Shown: positions 26,383 through 34,636, counted from the first letter of the stretch. The stretch is 64,000 nt of DNA from Marininema mesophilum (GCF_900106775.1 NZ_FNNQ01000011.1:83744-147743), one strand, 5' to 3'. The notes: generated from the letters alone by a model not told the origin. Program-made: numbers and translations.

Positions 26383-26935
26383 GTTTATCCCCCCCTTTGA
26401 TGATGTTCAGATTGGACTTTAGATATCGGACGAACCATTTAACATACGCACGAGAAAATCGAATAGTCCCCAATCCCAGCAATATGCCTAGACCGGTAGC
26501 AATCAAACCAGTGAATAGGTTAAATAAAAACTCCATTAAACTGTTCACTGTCAGCAGGGATCCGACGACAAACAAGGGGGTGAGCGACAGAACAAAAGAG
26601 GATACATACAGAGAAAAAATCAGGGCGATAACAGCAATCATTGGGCCGATAACTACTAGATTAAAAAATCCAAGCCCCAGGAAGATGAATGCCGCACGGA
26701 ACAGACTGACAATAGACTGATTTTCCTGCGCCCGTTCCAGATGGTAGTCCGCCATCAGTTCTCTGGCAAGTTTCTTGGGGTTTCCCAGTGACCGGGCAAT
26801 CTCCCCCTCCGTTCTTTCGTTATGAAACCCGTGTTGGAAGTGCTCTTCATAGTCGGACAGGATTTCTTGTCTGTCTTTTTCAGGAAGCTTTCGCAAGTGT
26901 GAGCGAAGTATCTTCAGAAACTCATCCTTCATCAT
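26375..26935 (-). CDS. DUF1700 membrane protein
   Basis: This 186-aa protein begins with the DUF1700 pattern 'FLKILRSHLRKLPEKDRQEI' and 'LSDYEEHF', a cytosolic helical domain of about 70 residues, and continues with about four membrane segments. It overlaps the padR gene by 14 bp and the DUF4097 gene by 8 bp, so the three genes form one translationally coupled operon. The same trio in other Firmicutes is linked to cell-envelope stress, but the role of this protein is unknown. Confidence 0.9.
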   Translation of the reverse strand: MMKDEFLKILRSHLRKLPEKDRQEILSDYEEHFQHGFHNERTEGEIARSLGNPKKLARELMADYHLERAQENQSIVSLFRAAFIFLGLGFFNLVVIGPMIAVIALIFSLYVSSFVLSLTPLFVVGSLLTVNSLMEFLFNLFTGLIATGLGILLGLGTIRFSRAYVKWFVRYLKSNLNIIKGGDKHE

Positions 26936-27251
26936 GACCCAGCCCCTCCTTGATCAATTGATCGACTCCTTTGTTGAATGTCTCCCACTCCCCGATCAAT
27001 TCCTTGGCATACCGCTTCCCTTCTTCTGTCAGCTGATAATACTTTCGCGGCGGCCCTTCCTTGGATTCAGATAGGTAAGTGGTGAAATATCCATCTTTGG
27101 TCAAGCGTCGCAATATGGGATAGATCGTTCCCTCAGCAATCAGGAATTTTTGCGAGATCTGATCGACTAACTCATACCCATACCGATCCTTTTTCAGCGT
27201 CAGAACCAACACACACAATGTGAGAACGCCTTTTTTAAATTGCACATTCAC
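26922..27251 (-). CDS. PadR-family transcriptional regulator
   Basis: The 109-aa protein is a PadR-type winged-helix regulator of subfamily s2 length: 'RYGYELVDQISQKFLIAEGT' then 'IYPILRRLTKDGYF' is the DNA-binding core, followed by the wing 'GPPRKYYQLTEEGKRY' and a short dimerisation helix. It heads the DUF1700/DUF4097 operon. A 25-bp sequence in its promoter is repeated almost exactly in front of the alpha/beta hydrolase gene at 28482, so it probably regulates both units, including itself. Confidence 0.92.
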   Translation of the reverse strand: MNVQFKKGVLTLCVLVLTLKKDRYGYELVDQISQKFLIAEGTIYPILRRLTKDGYFTTYLSESKEGPPRKYYQLTEEGKRYAKELIGEWETFNKGVDQLIKEGLGHDEG

Positions 27252-27271
27252 AGGATGACCCCTTCCTGCAG

Positions 27272-27296
27272 AAGGTATTAGATATTAACAGGTACT
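27272..27296. promoter_or_regulatory. putative PadR operator (copy 1)
   Basis: This 25-bp sequence upstream of padR agrees at 23 of 25 positions with 28566-28590 upstream of the hydrolase gene. AGGTA occurs three times as a direct repeat here (27273, 27290 and 27303). Confidence 0.65.
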
Positions 27297-27336
27297 AACC
27301 TGAGGTAAAACATTTTGCGTGGAGTGAAGATAGGAT

Positions 27337-28482
27337 CTACTTTTTATTGATAGTTCTCTCCAAAATCCAACTTGATATCGTATTTAAGACGGATGGTGAA
27401 ATCGTTTCCTTAATGGTTTCATATTCCGCTGGCGACCCGGTCTTAGCAGTTTGGAATAGATGATTGAGCCTAGGAAATTTAACGATCGTGTAATCTTTAT
27501 TACCTGCATCTTCTAAAGCTTCGGCCATAGCCGGCAGATTTTGTTTGGATGAGACTTGTAAATCAAGCCCACCATTAATTGCTAAAACGGGAACTTTAAC
27601 TTGCTTTAATGTAGCTTCGGGGTCATAGGGAAGAAAATTGCGACCCCAAGCTGAGTTAAAGTCCTTAACTTCTTCATAGGAAGTTACTACTCCATAGGCT
27701 TTATATTTCCTTTTTTGAGCTTCTGATAATTCACCCAGGTTTTTAGTGAGCATTTTTTTTAATTTTGTGCGTGCTTTTTCTTCACTCTCTTCCTTTTTTA
27801 ATATTTTGGACATTAATTTAAAGGTTTTTAGGTTTTTTTTGATGAGTTCTTCAGGCGCTCCCTGAGCGCGCGTTGTCAACTCTACTTGTTCAAGTATAAC
27901 TTCTTTAACAGGTGCAGCTGGTCCGGCCATTGATGCAATAAAGGCGACATCATCTGTATTTTTTGCTACGATAGGAGCAATCATTGCCCCTTCACTATGA
28001 CCAATTAGTCCGATTTGGTTTGAATTGATATCTTTCAACGTTTTTAAATAGTTTACACCTGCTTGAGCATCACTGGCAAAATCGTTCGTTGTCGCTGTAT
28101 CAAACTTTCCCCTCCCCGTCGATTCACCGACACCACGCTTATCTACACGCAACACCGCAATACCTTTTTGCGCCAAATGTTTTGCTAACACTTTAAATGG
28201 CTTGTGAGGACCTAATGTTTCGTCACGATCCATGGGTCCGGACCCTGCAATAAGGAGAACGGCCGGGACTGGACCTGATGATTTTTGCGGCAAGGTTAAT
28301 GTTCCTGCCAAGGTGACACCAGCAGCTTTATTTTTATATTTCACTTCTCTTTCTTTATATCCCACTTCTTTTTCTTGGGTGGGGGATTTGGCTTCTGACT
28401 GTTGATTACCTACCATTAAAATAGAACCCATGATGAAAATGATAGACAGTGCTGTAATAACGATCTTTATTTTAGAACTCAT
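27337..28482 (-). CDS. secreted/anchored alpha/beta hydrolase
   Basis: The 381-aa protein has an N-terminal signal or anchor segment (about residues 7-25) and an alpha/beta hydrolase fold. The oxyanion-hole region is 'VLLIAGSGPMDRD', the nucleophile elbow is 'GLIGHSEGAMIAP' (Ser163), and the acid and histidine probably lie in 'NGGLDLQV' and 'RLNHLF'. It belongs to the BAAT/S9-like hydrolases annotated as esterase or dienelactone-type; the substrate is unknown. A helical cap (about 200-275) is Lys/Glu-rich. Its promoter carries the putative PadR operator. Confidence 0.85.
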   Translation of the reverse strand: MSSKIKIVITALSIIFIMGSILMVGNQQSEAKSPTQEKEVGYKEREVKYKNKAAGVTLAGTLTLPQKSSGPVPAVLLIAGSGPMDRDETLGPHKPFKVLAKHLAQKGIAVLRVDKRGVGESTGRGKFDTATTNDFASDAQAGVNYLKTLKDINSNQIGLIGHSEGAMIAPIVAKNTDDVAFIASMAGPAAPVKEVILEQVELTTRAQGAPEELIKKNLKTFKLMSKILKKEESEEKARTKLKKMLTKNLGELSEAQKRKYKAYGVVTSYEEVKDFNSAWGRNFLPYDPEATLKQVKVPVLAINGGLDLQVSSKQNLPAMAEALEDAGNKDYTIVKFPRLNHLFQTAKTGSPAEYETIKETISPSVLNTISSWILERTINKK

Positions 28483-28565
28483 AGCCTTAATCTCCTTTCT
28501 TTTATGACACTCACTTAACTAGTTGCACTTTATGTCACAAACTCAAATCAGGCACTCCTTTCTAT

Positions 28566-28590
28566 AAGGTATTAAACATTAACAGGTACT
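28566..28590. promoter_or_regulatory. putative PadR operator (copy 2)
   Basis: This sequence differs from 27272-27296 at only two positions. It lies 84 bp upstream of the alpha/beta hydrolase start. Confidence 0.65.
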
Positions 28591-28677
28591 GTATACTGAC
28601 TTGAAGGTAACACGAGGTACAAAACATTGCAATGGGGAAAAATAAGGAAAATTATGCCGCCGTTTGTCTAATAAACG

Positions 28678-28720
28678 AAAAAATGACTTGAGTCCATATC
28701 GGATTCTCAAGTCATTTTTT
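28678..28720. terminator. intrinsic terminator-like hairpin
   Basis: AAAAAATGACTTGAG pairs with CTCAAGTCATTTTTT. It can work on both strands; it lies beyond the histidine phosphatase gene end at 28897 on the minus strand. Confidence 0.75.
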
Positions 28721-28896
28721 CATTATATGATATTCTGAATTCTGTTTCATCGGACTTCTTTTGGACAGCCAGTCATATTGCTTTGTTAGGATAGGGTTCT
28801 AATTCTTCTGGTATCTGTAACCTCCATAAGCGAATCGGAAACATAGACTAGTGAAGATTCCAAATGTGAAGGGGTTGAAATCTCCGCCATAAAGCA

Positions 28897-29457
28897 CTAT
28901 TTCCATATTCTATTTATAATACTATTACGTGTATTTATCTCGAATACGTCTGGATTAGTTAATCTCTCCCAGTTATCAAAACCAATCCAACTGTTATAAT
29001 ATTTAAGCATTACAGTCAACATTCCGCCATGAGTTACTAACGCTGTTTTATTAAAACCACTATCCTTTAAATCTTCTATCACTGATATCCCGCGATTCAT
29101 TGCTTCATTCAGGGATTCTCCGCCATCTAATGACTTATCTACATTTGCAAAGCTATCCTTTAGACAGTCCCTCCAATCATCACGATGCGATTCACAAAGT
29201 ACCCATTCAGAGAGTCTTTGATCCATCTCTAATGTAACACCACTTCTCTGTGTAAATAGCTCAATAGATTCACATGCTCGGACCATTGGACTGGATATGA
29301 CTCTATCAATAGATAATGGAAGCAAAAACTCCGTTAACATTTTCGACTGCACTTCACCAATATTGGTTAATGAAGCGCTAAATTCCTGCCCTTCTGCTTT
29401 ACAATGACGGATAATATAGATAATACTAATTTTGCCTCTCTCCTTACTAGTATTCAT
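28897..29457 (-). CDS. histidine phosphatase superfamily protein
   Basis: The 186-aa protein has the phosphoglycerate mutase-like fold signature: 'IYIIRHCKAEGQ' holds the phospho-accepting histidine (RHC rather than RHG, as in one common subgroup), 'VISSPMVRACES' provides a second catalytic arginine, and 'TALVTHGGMLTVML' the second histidine. The substrate is unknown. Its start overlaps the end of a truncated Nudix gene by 11 bp, and the pair was probably an operon for nucleotide or phosphate-ester clean-up. No strong RBS is visible, in line with translational coupling. Confidence 0.85.
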   Translation of the reverse strand: MNTSKERGKISIIYIIRHCKAEGQEFSASLTNIGEVQSKMLTEFLLPLSIDRVISSPMVRACESIELFTQRSGVTLEMDQRLSEWVLCESHRDDWRDCLKDSFANVDKSLDGGESLNEAMNRGISVIEDLKDSGFNKTALVTHGGMLTVMLKYYNSWIGFDNWERLTNPDVFEINTRNSIINRIWK

Positions 29458-29875
29458 TTTTCCAAGATGATAAATATCTTTTTAGACCTGCCAAATCAAC
29501 CCAAGAGAATGATTCAGGAGATTCTATGATCTGATTATTAAGTTCCCAAACATCTACCCACTGAGCATCTAAGGAACCATCTCCTCGCTTTAATAGTTCT
29601 CCTTTTGCTGTGCAACGGAAATAGACCCCCATTGAATCTATATTACCTCGTATTGTTTGATATACAGCGAATGGCTCAATACATTCAACATTGGAATCGG
29701 GTAAATTTGTAGTTAGGTAGGTCTCCTTCCCATGAACTAATTGCACTTGCAAGCCCGTCTCTTCTCTAACTTCGCGATGTAATGCTTGTAGTAGTGATTC
29801 AAATGGTTCTAAACGTTTACATATATCATGATAACCTCCTAATCTAGTGCTCGTTGTAATCCCTAGTACTCCTTC
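29447..29875 (-). pseudogene. Nudix hydrolase, 5'-truncated
   Basis: The frame is open from 29875 and contains a Nudix box: 'LGGYHDICKRLEPFESLLQ' then 'ALHREVREETGL', with the REVREETG core intact. The usual 'PGG' glycine motif reads 'LGG', and the roughly 35 residues normally before it are missing; a stop (TAG) lies immediately upstream and no ATG/GTG/TTG start precedes the Nudix box. The first start-like codon (TTG at 29752) would leave out the whole catalytic box. I read this as a 5' deletion, although a frameshift upstream or a rare start codon is possible. Confidence 0.6.
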
Positions 29876-29928
29876 CTAAACCAACCTCTAGTTATTGAGA
29901 GGCAGGGTGTAGAAATGAGTACCTTCTA

Positions 29929-30303
29929 TTAGCAATGATCATTATAATGGGCTAGATTCGCATCTACAGATTCTTTTAATATTTTCTTTATTGCATCTAA
30001 GGGTAATCGATCTATAGACTTAAATCGAATACACCCTTTTCCGATGTTTAGCTTTCCTAATAAGTCTGCATTCTTTTGCAAGACCGGTGTATTTAGTATA
30101 TATAAACTTATATAGTTTTTTTGTGAAGCAAAAGCACACAGTGGTCCATTCTGTTCATAATAGGGCATCTTATATTTAATAATTTCTTTAGCATTTGGTG
30201 CGACCTGATGGATGAGCTCTCTAAGTCTAGCCAGATCTTCTTTACGATCACCTGGTAGTTGAGCCATGTATTCCTCTACTGTGTTGATTGGTTGGGACAT
30301 CAT
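29929..30303 (-). CDS. DUF1801 / YdhG-like protein
   Basis: The 124-aa protein matches the DUF1801 (YdhG-like, sometimes called iron-chaperone-like) family: 'VEEYMAQLPGDRKEDLARLR' at the start, 'IKYKMPYYEQNG' in the middle and 'GKGCIRFKSIDRLPLDAIKK' near the end. The fold resembles frataxin-type proteins but the function is unproven. AAGGAAG precedes the ATG. The gene stands alone upstream of the Nudix remnant on the same strand. Confidence 0.85.
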   Translation of the reverse strand: MMSQPINTVEEYMAQLPGDRKEDLARLRELIHQVAPNAKEIIKYKMPYYEQNGPLCAFASQKNYISLYILNTPVLQKNADLLGKLNIGKGCIRFKSIDRLPLDAIKKILKESVDANLAHYNDHC

Positions 30304-30906
30304 AATTCTTCCTTTTAATTAGTTTGTATCGTTCTATCACTGTTTTTATTATATTGTTTCTTGATGAGGATGCAAGGGACCAGTTTCCTAGGCTTAGAGG
30401 AGTAATGGTTCAAAACCGGAATAAGCGTTACTGGCAAGACTCATGACGATCTGGACTACTCGGTCTATGATAGCTACCCTGTCATATATGGGGGAAGTCG
30501 TGAAGTTGACTTTACATTGACATCCGTAGAATATCATTGTATATTCAAATGGTATTTATCATGTCGTATTTGAATGGTAATTAAATACGTATCTGTTAGG
30601 TGAGGCTCCTGTATAGAGATATGCTGCTGCCCAAAAATGTCGAGAGACGCCAATGGGTCAACAGGGAAGATCGGCTTAAGGTCTTTTCTAATGTAGCTGG
30701 CAAAATGCCTATGCTATACAGTGCTAAAACTCAACGAGAGGAACCAAAGGTCACGTTGACTGTTTCTTTTTGAACAGACTCTGAGACTTTTTATGTGTTG
30801 TGCAAATTCAAGCCCTCACTTCTTCTTGTTGAGAAGTGAGGGCTTTTTAGCTTGTGTACTAAGATTGTTTACCAATTTCTTTGCTCCATGAAAGGAGGTG
30901 AGGAAC
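30304..30906. other. intergenic region with dispersed repeat and terminator
   Basis: Six hundred bases without an intact gene. The 24-bp CGGTCTATGATAGCTACCCT (plus GTCA) at 30461-30484 is a near copy of 8108-8131. A terminator lies at 30810-30849 although no plus-strand gene ends before it, which suggests a lost or unseen transcript. Confidence 0.5.
30810..30849 (+). terminator. intrinsic terminator without an assigned gene
   Basis: AAGCCCTCACTTCT pairs with AGAAGTGAGGGCTT, followed by T5. It precedes the corA leader ORF by 57 bp. Confidence 0.75.
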
Positions 30907-31011
30907 ATGTCTACCGATGACCCGTTACCGATAAGGTTTAATATTCAAATTGTGGTGACCCTACAGGTAGTATGTTTCCTACCTTCTATGGGATCTAAGA
31001 AAAAGAGGTGA
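30907..31011 (+). CDS. 34-aa leader peptide upstream of corA (MgtL-like N-terminus)
   Basis: The ATG follows a very strong AAAGGAGGTGAGG ribosome binding site. The peptide starts 'MSTDDPLPIRFNIQIVV' and ends in 'GSKKKR'. Its acidic-plus-proline beginning resembles the enterobacterial leader peptide MgtL ('MEPDPTPLP'), which destabilises ribosomes in low magnesium and thereby controls mgtA. Here the ORF sits directly before a CorA-type magnesium transporter, and its TGA stop (31009-31011) overlaps the possible GTG start at 31008 and precedes ATG codons at 31014 and 31017. Expression and function are inferred, not shown. Confidence 0.55.
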   Translation: MSTDDPLPIRFNIQIVVTLQVVCFLPSMGSKKKR

Positions 31012-31013
31012 GC

Positions 31014-31952
31014 ATGATGTTAACGATTTATCAATCCGACACCCAAGGAGCTTTACAAGAAGTAAATCAGTTTAAAAAAGGATGCTGGATTCATCTTACC
31101 CATCCTTCTGACGAAGAAAAACAACGACTGATTTCCGAGTTAAACATTGATCTAGATTTTCTAAATGATGCGCTTGATGAGGAAGAAACTGCGCGTATCG
31201 ATAAGGAGAACGGTCAGGTCATACTGTTCGTTGAAGTTCCGATTTCCCAAAAAGAAGGAGACAAAGAAATATATACGACGGTTCCGTTGGGGATTATGGT
31301 CACAGAGGACTATTTCCTGACCGTATGTCTGAAAGAAACAGACGTCATGAAAGATTTTGTCCAAGGAAATGTAAAAAACTTTTATACCCATATGACAACA
31401 CGTTTTGTTCTCCAAATTTTGTTTCGTACTTCAAATTATTTCTTGCAGGGCTTGAAAAGAATTAATAAGCATAGGGAAAATCTCGAAATATCCATGCGGA
31501 AATCATTGAAAAACAACGAATTGTTATCTGTACTTGCCATACAGAAAAGCCTTGTTTATTTTTCGACAGCCTTGGAAGATAACAGTTTGCTGGTAGAACG
31601 CCTGTTAAGCGGTAGTTTCCTGAAAATGTATGATGACGATCAGGAGTTGCTCGAGGACGTAAAGATCGAAATGCGACAGGCGATCAAAACGACTGAGATT
31701 TACTCTACCATCTTAGGAAATGTCATGAATGGATTTAGTTCCATCATTTCTAATAACTTGAATCATAAGGTTAAATTGCTTAGCGCCCTGACTATCATCG
31801 TCACATTGCCAATGATAATTGCCACTTACTATGGTATGAATGTCAAGCTTCCGATGCAGGATCATCCGCAGGCATTTAATATCATTATGATTTTGTCTGC
31901 GACTATTACTATTGGAACCGCCCTCTTATTCTGGAAAAAGAAATACTTGTAA
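31014..31952 (+). CDS. corA: CorA-family magnesium/divalent cation transporter
   Basis: This 312-aa inner-membrane channel has a large cytosolic N-terminal domain, a long stalk helix region (about 130-245), and two C-terminal membrane segments. The selectivity motif 'YYGMNVKLP' lies in the loop between them, and the protein ends in a basic 'FWKKKYL'. Family members take up Mg2+ (some Co2+ or Ni2+). The start is ambiguous: GTG 31008, ATG 31014 or ATG 31017. The AGAGGTGA RBS best suits the ATGs. The preceding 34-aa ORF is coupled to it, so magnesium-responsive translation control is possible. Confidence 0.92.
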   Translation: MMLTIYQSDTQGALQEVNQFKKGCWIHLTHPSDEEKQRLISELNIDLDFLNDALDEEETARIDKENGQVILFVEVPISQKEGDKEIYTTVPLGIMVTEDYFLTVCLKETDVMKDFVQGNVKNFYTHMTTRFVLQILFRTSNYFLQGLKRINKHRENLEISMRKSLKNNELLSVLAIQKSLVYFSTALEDNSLLVERLLSGSFLKMYDDDQELLEDVKIEMRQAIKTTEIYSTILGNVMNGFSSIISNNLNHKVKLLSALTIIVTLPMIIATYYGMNVKLPMQDHPQAFNIIMILSATITIGTALLFWKKKYL

Positions 31953-31995
31953 TCGTTGTGTGGAACTTCAACCAACGGAAGAGAGGGGCGAAAGT

Positions 31996-32415
31996 ATGAA
32001 GAAACGAAATGAAGGATGGTTTTATCTGTTACTGTTTGGCGTTCTGGCGGCGGGGTTGGGAAGTTCTTGGTATTTATATAATCTAGACAACTCCGCATTA
32101 TCACAGGAAGTCAGTGAGCTGAAACCCGATCAATTAGCCGAAACGGTCAAGCAAAAAGAGAAGATTCTGTTTGCCTACTTTTATACACCTGATTGTGCAC
32201 AGTGCAAAAGTGCTGAGGAAATGGTTGCTAATGCTGCAAAAGAAAAAGGTGAAAAATGGGTAAAGGTCAACGTTAAGAATGCAACTGATTTGCAAGCAAC
32301 TTATCAAATTAAGGGTGTTCCCAGTCTGATTGTATTTCAAGGTGGAAAAGAAGTATCTAGACTGGACAAAGGTTGGGAAGAAAATAAGGTGACGGCTCTA
32401 TTTCAACAGAAATAG
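31996..32415 (+). CDS. membrane-anchored thioredoxin-family protein
   Basis: The 139-aa protein has one N-terminal membrane segment (about residues 7-25), so its thioredoxin domain lies outside the cytoplasm. The redox motif is 'CAQC' in 'FYTPDCAQCKSAEEMV', and the cis-proline loop is in 'IKGVPSLIVFQ'. It probably reduces or shuffles disulfides on exported proteins, or serves in cytochrome maturation. The ATG at 31996 follows GAGGGGCG. It is 43 bp downstream of corA and ends at a good terminator, so the two genes may be cotranscribed. Confidence 0.9.
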   Translation: MKKRNEGWFYLLLFGVLAAGLGSSWYLYNLDNSALSQEVSELKPDQLAETVKQKEKILFAYFYTPDCAQCKSAEEMVANAAKEKGEKWVKVNVKNATDLQATYQIKGVPSLIVFQGGKEVSRLDKGWEENKVTALFQQK

Positions 32416-32425
32416 AGCATTGAAA

Positions 32426-32459
32426 CAACAAAGCCAGGGATATATCCCTGGCTTTGTTG
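32426..32459. terminator. intrinsic terminator after the thioredoxin gene
   Basis: CAACAAAGCCAGGGA pairs with TCCCTGGCTTTGTTG around TATA. Confidence 0.8.
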
Positions 32460-32479
32460 GCAACATACTTTCTGTTAGC

Positions 32480-32520
32480 AAGACCTTTACTTTTCTCATA
32501 AAAGTAAAGGTCTTTTTTAT
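32480..32520 (+). terminator. second intrinsic terminator
   Basis: AAGACCTTTACTTTT pairs with AAAAGTAAAGGTCTT, followed by a T-rich tail. On the minus strand it lies at the end of the small membrane-protein remnant. Confidence 0.75.
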
Positions 32521-32652
32521 GGGCTTAACTTGATTGAACCAACCTTCTACTTTAAACCAAGAAAGCATCTCTAAACCTACGATCAACATGAATCCAAGAA
32601 CCATAAAGTATCCAACCGCCACATTAACCCTAGCATATGCCCAAAATTCATC
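32521..32652 (-). pseudogene. possible C-terminal fragment of a membrane protein
   Basis: The minus strand reads 'DEFWAYARVNVAVGYFMVLG' then 'FMLIVGLEMLSWFKVEGWFN', one clear membrane helix with an aromatic, polar lead-in, directly after a stop codon. No good start codon or RBS precedes it. It looks like the last 45 residues of a polytopic membrane protein whose front part is missing. The parent family is not recognised. Confidence 0.3.
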
Positions 32653-32771
32653 CTATAAATTCCGGCGATAAACGTCAGCTTGAACGTGCAGTTGGTAATA
32701 TTTACATATGTATAAATAAATAATTCTCATCTATAATCATTCGGAAATAGGGCTTACAAGGAGAATCCTTT

Positions 32772-33422
32772 ATGAGTAAGAGAGTGAAAGAACTAGATTC
32801 TATACGCGGATTAGCGGCTATTACAGTGGTAATAGGACATTTTTTCTTAATGCTCCCATCATTACCTAATTATATAAAATTATCGCCTCTTCGATTTTTA
32901 TGGGCTGGTGGAGAAGCTGTAATCGTTTTTTATGTCCTAAGTGGTTTTGTGTTATCAATGGCACTTTATCATTCTAAAGTTAATTATTGGGGATATTTAA
33001 TTAAACGGTTTATACGAATCTATGTCCCCTATTATTTTTGGATATTCATTACCTTCGCTTCATTTATTATATTTTCGTCCTATGAAGTTACTGGCTTACG
33101 AGATTGGTTTTACGATAAATGGCAAGGACCTTTAACAAAGTTAGACATTTTCAATCACTTAGTACTGCTTAATAATTTTTTCACAGACAACTACAATCCT
33201 GTTGTTTGGTCATTAACGCAAGAGATGCGCATATCGATTGTATTCCCCCTGCTATTCTTTGTTTTTTATAAATTACACTGGAAAAAAACAATCCTTTTTG
33301 CCGTGATTTTTTCCGTTATTAGTATTGTATCTAACATATTGGGTATTGGGAAAGCTGCAGGATTTTATAATGGATATAAGGGTTATCCATGGATAATATG
33401 TGATTCTATAAATATAAAATAA
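32772..33422 (+). pseudogene. AT3 acyltransferase, C-terminally truncated
   Basis: The 216-aa frame starts like an acyltransferase family 3 protein: 'VKELDSIRGLAAITVVIGHF' with the catalytic-region histidine, 'GGEAVIVFYVLSGFVLS', 'FIRIYVPYYFW' and 'NPVVWSLTQEMRISIVFPLLF'. Complete proteins have 330-400 residues and ten membrane segments; this one stops after about six. The break falls just after 'GFYNGYKGY', and the stop lies 6 bp from the end of the convergent MFS gene, so a rearrangement has probably joined them. The gene is AT-rich compared with its neighbours. A functional short form cannot be excluded. Confidence 0.65.
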
Positions 33423-33427
33423 TCATA

Positions 33428-34636
33428 TTAAGCTGCTAATGTCTTACCCTTTCTCTCTTCCCTCCATATCAGTATATAGAAGCTTACAACTAGTAATAGA
33501 CACGATAAGAAGATGGTGATGATCATGGGAAGTGAACTGCGTACATGTATGGTTCCTAGAATGAATCCACAGATGGCTCCAGAAATCATCTGTAGAAAGA
33601 AAAACAATCCGGATGCGGTCCCTGCAATCTCTTCAAATGGTTCCATCACGGAGGCTTGACAAGCTGGAAAGATTCCTCCTACACCTACCATTAACAGCAC
33701 CATTGGAAGGATAATTGACCAGACGGTGTTAATTCCTCCAAGGGCCAGGGTCAACATAATGGAGGCTGATACGAAGGCGAGAGTTCCTTCAATAAGGATC
33801 ACTCGATTTAAGCCGATATCGTTCGAGAATTTCCTCGTAAAAAAAGTACCTACGATGTATCCTACAATCACCACTCCGTATAGAAATCCGTAGACGATAG
33901 GGGAAATACCTAGCACTGTCTGAAATACAAAGGAGGATGTTTGAATGTACGTATAGTAGGCACACCAAGCAAGACTGATCGCTAAACTATAGGCGAGAAA
34001 TAATCGATTAGTGAGTAAACGTTTATAGTTTCCTAATATAGACTGAAAACCGATTTTTTTGAGCGGTTGTTGATTCGTCTCTCTCACCCATAGTTGGATA
34101 ATAACCCAAAGGATTGAGGAATAGGTGACCAAAAGAATAAATGACATTCTCCAGCCGAATGTTACTTCAAGCCCCCCTCCTATTATCGGTGCAATCGCTG
34201 GTGTCAGAGCGATTGCTGTAGATAGATAGGTAAGGGTTTTTATCTGGGCTTTTTGGGAAAACAAGTCCTTTGCGATAACCCTTGCAACGACTGTGCCGCA
34301 ACACCCTCCCACTGCTTGGAAAAATCGTCCGATGATGAGGATCCATACATTGGGGGCCAATAGGCAGCAGAGCGAAGCGATTACATAGATAGATAGACCC
34401 CATAAGATTACGGGCTTACGTCCATAACGATCTGACAAAAACCCACAACATAACGTGGACAGCGCATATCCAACCATATAGAGACTAAGGGTGAGTTGAA
34501 TCTCCGAGGCATTCGTTTTCAGGTCGTTAATCATATGAGGCAATGAAGGCAAATAGAGACCAATCGAGGCTTGTGGTAAACAAACAAGCGCGATCAGGAC
34601 CCCTGTGATTTTCCAACGCTGCTGTGATGGGCCCAT
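33428..34636 (-). CDS. MFS drug/metabolite exporter, Bcr/CflA type
   Basis: The 402-aa protein has 12 membrane segments and the motifs of the Bcr/CflA group: 'LPQASIGLYLPSLPHMINDL' at the start, motif A 'GFLSDRYGRKPVILWGL', and 'IGRFFQAVGGCCGTVVARVI'. Members export bicyclomycin, sulfonamides, cysteine or other small molecules. It starts 19 bp after the FAD-dependent enzyme gene, in the same operon, so it may export that enzyme's product. Its end abuts the truncated acyltransferase. Confidence 0.88.
   Translation of the reverse strand: MGPSQQRWKITGVLIALVCLPQASIGLYLPSLPHMINDLKTNASEIQLTLSLYMVGYALSTLCCGFLSDRYGRKPVILWGLSIYVIASLCCLLAPNVWILIIGRFFQAVGGCCGTVVARVIAKDLFSQKAQIKTLTYLSTAIALTPAIAPIIGGGLEVTFGWRMSFILLVTYSSILWVIIQLWVRETNQQPLKKIGFQSILGNYKRLLTNRLFLAYSLAISLAWCAYYTYIQTSSFVFQTVLGISPIVYGFLYGVVIVGYIVGTFFTRKFSNDIGLNRVILIEGTLAFVSASIMLTLALGGINTVWSIILPMVLLMVGVGGIFPACQASVMEPFEEIAGTASGLFFFLQMISGAICGFILGTIHVRSSLPMIITIFLSCLLLVVSFYILIWREERKGKTLAA

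Larger units (their letters stand above)
28483..28896. other. intergenic region with operator and terminator
   Basis: This 410-bp region contains the second putative PadR operator (28566-28590) with four AGGTA repeats in 28567-28614, and a terminator at 28678-28720. The remainder, to 28896, shows nothing recognisable. Confidence 0.6.

Noticed and set aside
30907..31013. M-box type magnesium riboswitch before corA
   Set aside because: The distance between terminator and corA is too short and no M-box conserved segments are visible; the leader ORF explains the space better.
32398..32520. Extension of the membrane fragment through the terminator
   Set aside because: The frame stays open only because it reads through the hairpin repeats; this part is unlikely to be coding.
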